The notes below the pieces were generated by a model. The model saw only the letters and a program-made list of their open reading frames with translations, had not been told where the DNA came from and searched no databases. Below, piece after piece: positions 7,353-13,301 of a stretch of DNA of 13,301 nucleotides (the stretch's first letter is position 1; each line of letters opens with the position of its first letter). The translations under genes and the position numbers were made by a program. The DNA comes from JBKBXU01 sp046313675 (lineage in GTDB: Bacteria > Bacteroidota > Bacteroidia > Cytophagales > Cytophagaceae), in contig JBKBXU010000107.1 of NCBI GenBank assembly GCA_046313675.1, positions 1 through 13,301 on the forward strand, written 5' to 3'.

Positions 7353-7419
7353 TATGCAAAAAATCGTTAAACTTGCAAACCAAATCTTATCTAACTAAGC
7401 ATATTAATTTTTTCTTCAA

Positions 7420-9687
7420 ATGAAAAAACTATCAGCCCTTTTTTTAATCAGCCTTGCATTGCTTGGAGCATGTAAAAGTTCAGGAACAAAGAAAAGTACG
7501 TCAAAATCAACAGCCCCTGTTCTTCAAGTGATAGGCGATCGACCTGTTTATTCCTCGGAATTCGCCTACGTCTACAAAAAAAACAACTCCGGCAGCGATG
7601 ATGCTTACACAGAAACGAGTGTCAGGGAATATTTACGCTTGTATACTAATTTTAAATTAAAAGTCCGGGCGGCTGAAGAAGCTGGCCTTGATACCTCTCA
7701 GGCTTTTATAAAAGAGCTTGAAGGATATAAAAAACAACTGGCTCAGCCATATTTTACGGAGAAAAATCTAACCGAAAAGTTTGCTCTTCAGGCATATGAT
7801 CGCCTAAAAGAAGAAATTAACGCTTCCCATATCCTTATCATGCTTTCACCGGAGGCAGATCCCAAAGACACACTTGCAGCCTTTAATAAATTGCAAAACA
7901 TTCGCCAGAAGGCATTGAAAGGGGAGTCTTTTGAAAAACTTGCAAGGGAGTTTTCTGAAGATCCTTCTGCAAAATCCAATTCAGGAAACTTAGGATATTT
8001 TACAGCCCTTCAAATGGTATACCCTTTTGAAGATGCGGTTTATAATACAAAGGTGGGCGATATTTCTAACCCGGTACGCACCAGGTTTGGATACCACATC
8101 ATCATGGTTCATGATCGCAGGGCATCCAAAGGTGAAGTTCAGGTTGCCCATCTTATGGTTCGGGCCAATGCAGGACTTTCTGCTGAGGATTCCATTGCAG
8201 CAAGAAATAAGATTTTTGAATTGCATAAGCGCTTGACGGATGGTGAAGAATGGGCTAAACTTGTTTCCCAGTTTTCCGATGATGCCAATTCAAAGAACAA
8301 CGGAGGAGAGCTTCCATGGTTTTCTACAGGTAGGATGATACCTTCATTTGAAGAAGCAGCATTCAGCCTTACTGAAAAGGGAGCATTCACCGAACCTGTT
8401 TTAACTCCTTATGGATGGCACATTATTAAATTCCTGGATAAAAAGGAATTGCCTGCTTATGAAGAATTAGAATCTAAAATAAAACAAAGAGTTTCTAAAG
8501 ACCGATCTGATTATTACAGGTCTGCAACTATAGACAGACTTAAAAAAGAGAATAGTTTCAAAGAGAACAAGAAATCCTATGATTACGTCATTTCTATGGC
8601 TGATTCCAGCTTGATTAAAGGGAAATGGCTTAAAGATGCAGGCAATAAGGGTAGCAATGATCTTTTCACTATAGGTTCTAAAAAATATTCTATTTCTGAT
8701 TTCTTTGGATTTGTAGCTCAAAAACAAACGGCTAAACCAGGATATTCTCCATCGTTTTATATGAATGCTCTTTATCAGGAGTTTGTAGAGGAGTCGAATA
8801 TAAAATATGAAGAGGAACATCTTGAAGATAAATATGAAGATTACCGTATGCTGGTAAATGAGTACAGAGATGGTATATTATTGTTCCAGTTGATGGATGA
8901 AAGGGTTTGGTCAAAAGCTATTCAGGATACCTCCGGATTAAGAAAGTTTTTTAATGAGAACAACGACATGTTTAAGTGGGAGGCTCGTGCAAAAGCAACT
9001 ATTTATAGTTTAAATAGTGAAGAAAGCCTTTCTAAACTAAAAGAGGAATTGAAGAATGAGAAATTTTTGGTGAATAAAAACTTCTCAACGGCTGCGTTTG
9101 CAACCGGCAAAACTGAGTTAAGCGACGATGAGAAGACTGCTCTTAACAAAGTTTTAAGAGAACTTACCAGAAACAAGGATGTGGTACTTGAGATTACCGG
9201 CTATGCAGATCAGAAAGAATTAAAAAACCGTCAAATTTCTTCACAAAGAGCAGAGAAGGTTAAAGAGTTTATTATTTCAAAAGGTATAGCTCCCTCACAA
9301 GTTGTAGTAAAAGACGGTGGTAAAGGTAAGAGCGAAGTGAAATTTGCCTTATACTCAACCAATGTTAAAGACCTTGAGAAAAATTTCAACCAGGATGCAC
9401 CATTGACCTTGCAGATAACAAAGGGTTTGTTTCAGAAAAACGATAATGAAATTTTACAAGCCATCGATTGGAAAGTTGGGGAACAGACAATTAAAAAAGA
9501 CGGACGGGTAATTTATGTTGTTGTTAGCGATATAGAAGAGCCAAGGCAGAAAACATTCGATGAATCAAGAGGTCTGGCTATTTCGGATTATCAGGTACAT
9601 CTTGAAGAAAACTGGTTGAAAGACCTTAGAGCAAAATACCCGGTAATTGTGAATGAAGAAGAAGTTAAAAAGCTTATAAAGAAGTAA
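7420..9687 (+). CDS. Double-parvulin peptidyl-prolyl isomerase lipoprotein with OmpA-like insertion
   Basis: This 755-residue envelope lipoprotein has a signal peptide ending in the lipobox LLGAC, with lipidated Cys18. A SurA-N-like helical part is followed by two parvulin domains at about 134-230 and 241-338. Both keep the flanking histidines (His137/His226 and His244/His334), the FSEDPSAK or FSDDANSK loop and the FGYHII or YGWHII end. A helical region runs to about 540. Residues about 550-650 then resemble an OmpA-like peptidoglycan-binding fold: FATGKTEL, TGYADQ with Asp597, SSQRAEKV with Arg610, and SKGIAPSQV. The C-terminal part (about 655-755) contains the SDYQVHLEENW stretch that I associate with Bacteroidota PpiC proteins. 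It probably assists folding of outer-membrane proteins and may touch the cell wall. The residues after Cys18 (KSSG) lack the acidic cluster described for surface-exported Bacteroidota lipoproteins, so it probably faces the periplasm. First gene of the operon. Confidence 0.92.
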   Translation: MKKLSALFLISLALLGACKSSGTKKSTSKSTAPVLQVIGDRPVYSSEFAYVYKKNNSGSDDAYTETSVREYLRLYTNFKLKVRAAEEAGLDTSQAFIKELEGYKKQLAQPYFTEKNLTEKFALQAYDRLKEEINASHILIMLSPEADPKDTLAAFNKLQNIRQKALKGESFEKLAREFSEDPSAKSNSGNLGYFTALQMVYPFEDAVYNTKVGDISNPVRTRFGYHIIMVHDRRASKGEVQVAHLMVRANAGLSAEDSIAARNKIFELHKRLTDGEEWAKLVSQFSDDANSKNNGGELPWFSTGRMIPSFEEAAFSLTEKGAFTEPVLTPYGWHIIKFLDKKELPAYEELESKIKQRVSKDRSDYYRSATIDRLKKENSFKENKKSYDYVISMADSSLIKGKWLKDAGNKGSNDLFTIGSKKYSISDFFGFVAQKQTAKPGYSPSFYMNALYQEFVEESNIKYEEEHLEDKYEDYRMLVNEYRDGILLFQLMDERVWSKAIQDTSGLRKFFNENNDMFKWEARAKATIYSLNSEESLSKLKEELKNEKFLVNKNFSTAAFATGKTELSDDEKTALNKVLRELTRNKDVVLEITGYADQKELKNRQISSQRAEKVKEFIISKGIAPSQVVVKDGGKGKSEVKFALYSTNVKDLEKNFNQDAPLTLQITKGLFQKNDNEILQAIDWKVGEQTIKKDGRVIYVVVSDIEEPRQKTFDESRGLAISDYQVHLEENWLKDLRAKYPVIVNEEEVKKLIKK
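9067..9369 (+). other. OmpA-like domain within the parvulin lipoprotein
   Basis: This segment codes for residues about 550-650 of the lipoprotein. It follows the OmpA C-terminal domain pattern: a Phe-xx-Gly-x-x-x-Leu first strand, a long helix (about 570-585), a strand ending GYAD with Asp597, then Arg610 in an SSQRAEKV helix and a GI turn before the last strand. Asp597 and Arg610 correspond to the residues that hold diaminopimelate in OmpA. The NxxLS part is changed to NRQIS. The call rests on pattern only. Confidence 0.65.
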
Positions 9688-9688
9688 T

Positions 9689-10573
9689 TTGAAGAAATTT
9701 ATTTTTAATATCATACTTGTACTGCTGGTTACTTTATCATCATGTGATTTTTTAAAGAAAAAAAATCCGTATGAAAAATTTGAAACGGAAACCCGAGTGG
9801 TAGCCAGAGTAAATTACTCTTATTTATATCAGAAAGATCTTGAAGAGTTTTTTGATATTTCAAATCAGGAGTATGATAGTCTGTTGATCTCACGCTATAT
9901 TGACAATTGGATTAAGAAGCAATTGCTAATAGGAAAAGCAGTAAAATCAGTGGATGAAAATATGGATGAGATTGAACGTATGGTAAATGAATACCGTAAC
10001 GAATTAATCCTTCATGAGTTTCAGAAAAATTATTTGAAGGAAAAGGGTGATGATTCCCTGGTTACAGACGAGGACGTGGAAACGTTTTATAAGGAAAACT
10101 CTTCTGTTTTTCAGCTAACTCAGAATATTTTTAAGGGTAAGTTTATTAAAGTGGCGTCCAATGCACCTGATATTAATAAGCTAAAGAAACTTATAAATTC
10201 CGAAAAAGAAGAAGATCTGAAGGAACTAAAGACCTATTGTTTAAGCTTTGCTAAGTATTATCATCTCGAAGACTCTGTTTGGGTGAATTTTGATGAATTG
10301 ATCACTGGCACCCCTTTCTCTAATTTGAACAATAAGGTTCAATTTCTTGAAAAGAGAAAATATGCGGAAATGTCGGATTCTAAATATACCTATATAGTAA
10401 AAATACAAGATTATAAGGCATCCAATGAGCTGTCTCCGATGGAATTCGTGAAAGAGCATATCAGAGGTACTTTGTTGAATAAAAAACGATTGGAACTGAT
10501 AAATGAACTTAAAGAAAATTTATATCAAAAGGCTAGGGACAATGATGAAATTGAAATCCTTATTTGGGAATAG
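9689..10573 (+). CDS. SurA-N-like periplasmic chaperone lipoprotein without a parvulin domain
   Basis: This 294-residue lipoprotein has a signal peptide ending in TLSSC, with Cys19 as the lipidated residue. The start is TTG at 9689, one base after the previous stop; it is the only start giving a complete signal peptide. The mature part opens with VARVNYSYLYQKDL, the pattern found at the head of SurA/PpiC N-terminal domains. A helical region with the WIKKQLLIGKA stretch follows. No parvulin signature (His, S-D-x-S, G-x-H) is visible anywhere, so it is probably a holdase-type chaperone and not an isomerase. It lies between two parvulin genes and its 3' end overlaps the next one, so the three products probably act together. 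Automatic annotation may call it a peptidyl-prolyl isomerase on N-domain similarity alone. Confidence 0.78.
   Translation: MKKFIFNIILVLLVTLSSCDFLKKKNPYEKFETETRVVARVNYSYLYQKDLEEFFDISNQEYDSLLISRYIDNWIKKQLLIGKAVKSVDENMDEIERMVNEYRNELILHEFQKNYLKEKGDDSLVTDEDVETFYKENSSVFQLTQNIFKGKFIKVASNAPDINKLKKLINSEKEEDLKELKTYCLSFAKYYHLEDSVWVNFDELITGTPFSNLNNKVQFLEKRKYAEMSDSKYTYIVKIQDYKASNELSPMEFVKEHIRGTLLNKKRLELINELKENLYQKARDNDEIEILIWE
10535..10539 (+). promoter_or_regulatory. Shine-Dalgarno-like AGGGA deciding the surA start
   Basis: AGGGA lies 5 bases before ATG 10545 and only 2 before ATG 10542. It supports 10545 over the far-upstream in-frame ATG at 10503. That earlier start would put 14 mostly basic residues before the signal peptide. 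Confidence 0.35.
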
Positions 10574-11897
10574 GCTGCTTATTGGCTTGCTTCTCTTCTT
10601 TTCTTCTATGTCAGGTTCTTACAGCCAGGTAATAGATAAAATTGCTGCCAAAGTAGATAATCACATAGTTTTGAAATCTGAACTTGAAGTGAGTTATCTC
10701 CAGTTTTTGCAGCAGGAGAATACCTTTGCTCCGGAAGGGGAAGAGCTTAAGTGCAGGGTGTTGGAAACATTAATTATAAACAAGCTTCTTCTTGCTAAGG
10801 CTGAGATTGATTCAGTGGTAGTTGAAAGAGAGGCCGTGGAAGAGCAGTTAGATAGGAGAATGCAGTATTTTATCCAGCAGTTTGGTGGCAGGCCTGAAAA
10901 GCTGGAACAATTTTATAATAAGTCGATTGACGACCTTAAGAGCGACTTACGGAAATCGGTACGTGAGCAAATGATTGTTCAACGTATGCAAGATAAAATT
11001 ACCGGTGCCATAAAAGTTACGCCTTCGGAGGTAAAAAAGTTTTTTCAGCAAATACCAAAAGATAGTTTGCCTTTTATATCCTCTGAGGTAGAGGTTGGTC
11101 ATATTGTAAAACTACCACCTGTTGGACGCGAGCAGAAAAGGGAGGCTAAGGCAAAGCTTGAAAAAATCAGGGAACGGATCATTGCAGGAGAGGATTTCTG
11201 TAAATTGGCTGAAAAGTTTTCTGAAGATCCGGGATCTGCAAAAAACTGTGGAGAGCTGGGTTTTTTTAAAAAAGGAGAACTTGTTCCTGAATATGAAGCT
11301 ACGGCTCTAAAACTTAAACCCGGAGAATATTCTTCCGTTATTGAGAGTCAGTTTGGCTTTCACTTTATACAACTTATTGAGCGCAGAGGTAATGAATTTA
11401 ATACGCGCCATATTCTTATTAAACCTGCAGGCTCTACCGTTGACACGGAATATGCCTATAATTTTCTTGACAGCTTAAGAAGCAAAATTTTGGCCGACAG
11501 TATTTCTTTTGAGCGTGCTGCCAATAAACATTCTGATGATAAAAATACAAGTGTAAGCGGCGGCCTGTTTGTTGATCACCAGTCCGGTGGCACCAGAATT
11601 TCATTAGAAGATCTTGATCCGGGTATGTTTTTTGTAATAGACACTATGAAAGTTGGGCAGATATCCCAACCTTTACCTTATCGTATGCCTGATGGTACTC
11701 AGGCTATGAGAATAATATATTATAAAGCAAAGTTTCCCCCTCATCAGGCAAACCTGAGGGACGATTATCAGAAGATTCAACAAGCTGCTTTGGAAGAAAA
11801 GAAGAACAGAGCCCTTGATGAATGGTTTGATAAAACAAAAGGAGAAGTGTATATTGATATAGATGATGAGTTTAACCAATGTAAAATCCTGCAATAA
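10545..11897 (+). CDS. surA: SurA-like periplasmic peptidyl-prolyl isomerase/chaperone
   Basis: This 450-residue soluble periplasmic protein guides outer-membrane proteins to assembly. The signal peptide has a basic start and a hydrophobic core at about 11-22, and is probably cleaved after SYS (residue 27). The mature N-domain opens VIDKIAAKVDNHIVLKSEL, the classical SurA opening. The first parvulin domain (about 182-280) keeps His186 and His273 with FGFHFIQL. It carries Cys219 and Cys235; the usual GGELG reads CGELG. The second parvulin domain (about 287-395) starts normally with RHILI (His289), but the closing YHII motif is replaced by QAMRIIYY, so it is probably inactive as an isomerase. 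I choose ATG 10545, with ATG 10542 as the alternative; both lie inside the preceding gene (29-base overlap at 10545), suggesting translational coupling. moxR follows after 2 bases. Confidence 0.92.
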   Translation: MKLKSLFGNRLLIGLLLFFSSMSGSYSQVIDKIAAKVDNHIVLKSELEVSYLQFLQQENTFAPEGEELKCRVLETLIINKLLLAKAEIDSVVVEREAVEEQLDRRMQYFIQQFGGRPEKLEQFYNKSIDDLKSDLRKSVREQMIVQRMQDKITGAIKVTPSEVKKFFQQIPKDSLPFISSEVEVGHIVKLPPVGREQKREAKAKLEKIRERIIAGEDFCKLAEKFSEDPGSAKNCGELGFFKKGELVPEYEATALKLKPGEYSSVIESQFGFHFIQLIERRGNEFNTRHILIKPAGSTVDTEYAYNFLDSLRSKILADSISFERAANKHSDDKNTSVSGGLFVDHQSGGTRISLEDLDPGMFFVIDTMKVGQISQPLPYRMPDGTQAMRIIYYKAKFPPHQANLRDDYQKIQQAALEEKKNRALDEWFDKTKGEVYIDIDDEFNQCKILQ

Positions 11898-11899
11898 GT

Positions 11900-12865
11900 A
11901 TGGAAACAAGTAATTCAGACGTACAGGCTGCGGACAAATTTTTTGAACTTAATAAGCAGTTAAGAAAAGAAATCGCCAAGGTCATAGTAGGCCAGGAAGA
12001 AGTAGTAAAAGGAGTGCTGACCGCCATTTTTTGTCAGGGACACTGCCTGCTGGTTGGTGTACCCGGATTGGCAAAGACCTTATTGATTAACACAATAGCC
12101 TCTGTGCTAAACCTTGATTTCAAAAGAATTCAGTTTACCCCAGATCTTATGCCTTCGGATATTCTTGGCTCAGAGACTTTGGATAGCGACAGAAATTTTA
12201 AATTTATAAAGGGGCCGATTTTTGGTAATATTATTCTTGCCGATGAAATTAACCGTACTCCTCCTAAAACTCAGGCTGCACTGCTAGAGTCTATGCAGGA
12301 GTACTCTGTGACCATAGCTGGGCAGATTTATAAATTGGATAAGCCATTTTTTGTACTGGCTACCCAGAACCCCATTGAGCAGGAAGGAACGTATCCATTG
12401 CCGGAAGCACAATTAGACCGTTTTATGTTTAATTTGACATTGGATTACCCGTCTCTCGAATCTGAAATAGATATAGTGAAAAACACCACCGGAGCAATAA
12501 AGGCAAAGGTGGATGGACTACTCTCGGCTGAAGAAATAATACGTTATCAGGAGTTGGTAAGAAAAGTGCCTGTAGCTGATAATGTCATAGAGTATGCTGT
12601 CAGGTTGGTTCATAAAACCAGGCCTGCCGGAGGCACTAGTACAGATGTAGCCTCTACGTATCTTGAATGGGGAGCTGGTCCCAGAGCTTCTCAAAACCTG
12701 GTGTTGGCATCGAAATGTAATGCTCTGCTGAATAACAAATATTCTCCGGATATAGAGGATATTAAAGAAGTGGCATTGCCTATATTGAGACACAGGATTG
12801 TACGTAACTTTAAAGCAGAGGCCGAAGGCGTTTCGGTAGAGGATATCATCAAAAAGCTTCTTTAA
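11900..12865 (+). CDS. moxR: MoxR-family AAA+ ATPase
   Basis: This 321-residue cytoplasmic ATPase belongs to the MoxR/RavA clade, whose members act as chaperone-like remodellers in the maturation of specific protein complexes. The Walker A motif is GVPGLAKT (53-60), Walker B is ILADEINR with Asp115/Glu116, and sensor 1 is ATQNP (154-158). EAQLDRF carries Arg174 as the likely arginine finger, and GAGPRASQ carries the sensor-2 Arg262. The length is full for the family. The start ATG is 2 bases after surA. MoxR genes are usually followed by DUF58 and von Willebrand A-domain genes; here an MBL-fold gene follows after a terminator-like hairpin. The operon position suggests a link to envelope protein maturation, but that is inference. 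Confidence 0.95.
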   Translation: METSNSDVQAADKFFELNKQLRKEIAKVIVGQEEVVKGVLTAIFCQGHCLLVGVPGLAKTLLINTIASVLNLDFKRIQFTPDLMPSDILGSETLDSDRNFKFIKGPIFGNIILADEINRTPPKTQAALLESMQEYSVTIAGQIYKLDKPFFVLATQNPIEQEGTYPLPEAQLDRFMFNLTLDYPSLESEIDIVKNTTGAIKAKVDGLLSAEEIIRYQELVRKVPVADNVIEYAVRLVHKTRPAGGTSTDVASTYLEWGAGPRASQNLVLASKCNALLNNKYSPDIEDIKEVALPILRHRIVRNFKAEAEGVSVEDIIKKLL

Positions 12866-12881
12866 GGAGCTTTTCTTTTTT
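12852..12881 (+). terminator. Rho-independent-type terminator overlapping the moxR stop codon
   Basis: AAAAGCTTC (12852-12860) pairs with GGAGCTTTT (12866-12874) with a single G-U pair, around a TTTAA loop, and is followed by CTTTTTT (12875-12881). The moxR TAA stop (12863-12865) forms part of the loop. This is a good hairpin plus U-tract and probably ends the folding operon. Because the next ATG is at 12884, the same hairpin lies in the translation start region of the next gene if read-through occurs. Confidence 0.7.
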
Positions 12882-12883
12882 AA

Positions 12884-13301
12884 ATGCATCTGCTGAATAA
12901 AAATCTTAAGGTAATTAAGCCAGGGTGGCAAGGAAATCCTGTTGATAAGCAAGGAAGGTTTATTAATCTTCTACATCCTTTTGAACCCAACTTATGGGAT
13001 GTTTTGAAATGGACATTTACCAGAAATCCTCAGCGTGAAGAAAAAAAGAATGACCCTTTTAAAGTGGCTGTTCATAAAGGCACTGACTTTCTCAAAAGTA
13101 CAGATGATTGCATGGTTTGGCTGGGCCATGCGACGTTCTTTATCAGGATAAACGGCATCCAAATTTTAACCGACCCCGTTTTTTTTAACGTCCCTTTTGT
13201 AAAACGACTTGCGTCCTGGACTGAAAACCCTGAGGTTTTTAGAAATGTGGATTATATCCTGTTATCTCATGACCATATGGATCATTGCCAGAAAAGTTCT
13301 T
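12884..13301 (+). CDS. Metallo-beta-lactamase-fold hydrolase, 5' part (NAPE-PLD/UlaG-like)
   Basis: The gene is cut by the window edge; 139 residues are visible. No stop occurs from ATG 12884 to the end. The segment WQGNPVDKQGRFIN near the start, followed by VLKWTF and the NPQREEKK stretch, resembles the opening of NAPE-PLD-like/UlaG-like hydrolases. Then come WLGHATFFIRI and LTDPVF, the standard strands of the fold. The metal site motif is SHDHMDH, with His129, His131, Asp133 and His134, so a metal-dependent hydrolase is well supported. No signal peptide is visible, so it is probably cytoplasmic. The substrate cannot be told; relatives act on phosphodiester or lactone bonds. It may be transcribed from a promoter inside moxR or by read-through of the terminator 3 bases upstream. 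No Shine-Dalgarno is seen. Confidence 0.88.
   Translation, partial: MHLLNKNLKVIKPGWQGNPVDKQGRFINLLHPFEPNLWDVLKWTFTRNPQREEKKNDPFKVAVHKGTDFLKSTDDCMVWLGHATFFIRINGIQILTDPVFFNVPFVKRLASWTENPEVFRNVDYILLSHDHMDHCQKSS

Noticed and set aside
8467..8820. 117-residue open frame on the - strand within the parvulin lipoprotein gene
   Set aside because: Rich in Ile, Phe and Arg as expected from the reverse of Lys/Glu-rich codons, with no family pattern.
10503..10544. Upstream ATG for surA
   Set aside because: It would put 14 mainly basic residues before a normal signal peptide; ATG 10545 with AGGGA upstream is better.
12518..12952. 144-residue open frame on the - strand over the moxR end
   Set aside because: It lies opposite a well-supported moxR and has no recognisable domain; it is a shadow of the + strand codons.

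Overview
The window reads as chromosomal DNA of a Bacteroidota bacterium, most likely of the Cytophagales type. This is inferred from protein family style: an Omp85-type barrel protein with the long N-terminal domain typical of that phylum, parvulin lipoproteins, and a SurA-like trio next to moxR. The coding sequence is AT-rich, most start codons lack a clear Shine-Dalgarno sequence, and a few promoter-like sites resemble the Bacteroidota TTTG/TAnnTTTG pattern. Every gene lies on the + strand and most are tightly packed. I see no mobile element, CRISPR array, tRNA or rRNA.

Layout. 1-241: no convincing gene. The first ~160 bases are richer in GC and CpG than the rest, contain a small hairpin and recurring TCGT, and may be the end of an unrelated or repeated element. 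242-2794: secreted outer-membrane Omp85/D15-type barrel protein. 2933-4402: guaB (IMP dehydrogenase), preceded by two abutting inverted repeats that run almost to its start codon. 4414-7273: a three-gene partner-switching module, consisting of a membrane GAF-PP2C/SpoIIE phosphatase, a STAS anti-sigma-factor antagonist and a GHKL-type anti-sigma kinase. The phosphatase starts 11 bases after guaB, and the STAS and kinase genes overlap by 17 bases. 7420-12865: an envelope-folding operon of a double-parvulin lipoprotein carrying an OmpA-like insertion, a SurA-N-like lipoprotein, a SurA-like periplasmic PPIase and a MoxR AAA+ ATPase, with junctions of 1-2 bases or overlaps. It closes with a hairpin terminator that contains the moxR stop codon. 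12884-13301: the 5' part of a metallo-beta-lactamase-fold hydrolase that runs off the window.

How the genes may work together. The folding operon would supply periplasmic chaperone and prolyl isomerase activity for outer-membrane proteins such as the barrel protein at the left. In the signalling module, the phosphatase would dephosphorylate the STAS protein, which then sequesters the kinase away from its target. No sigma factor is encoded nearby, so the output is unknown. The points most worth checking are the OmpA-like domain inside the parvulin lipoprotein, the partner-switching module without a visible target, the A8G8 tract at the ATP-lid codons of the kinase gene, the paired inverted repeats before guaB, and the altered motifs in the N-terminal domain of the barrel protein.
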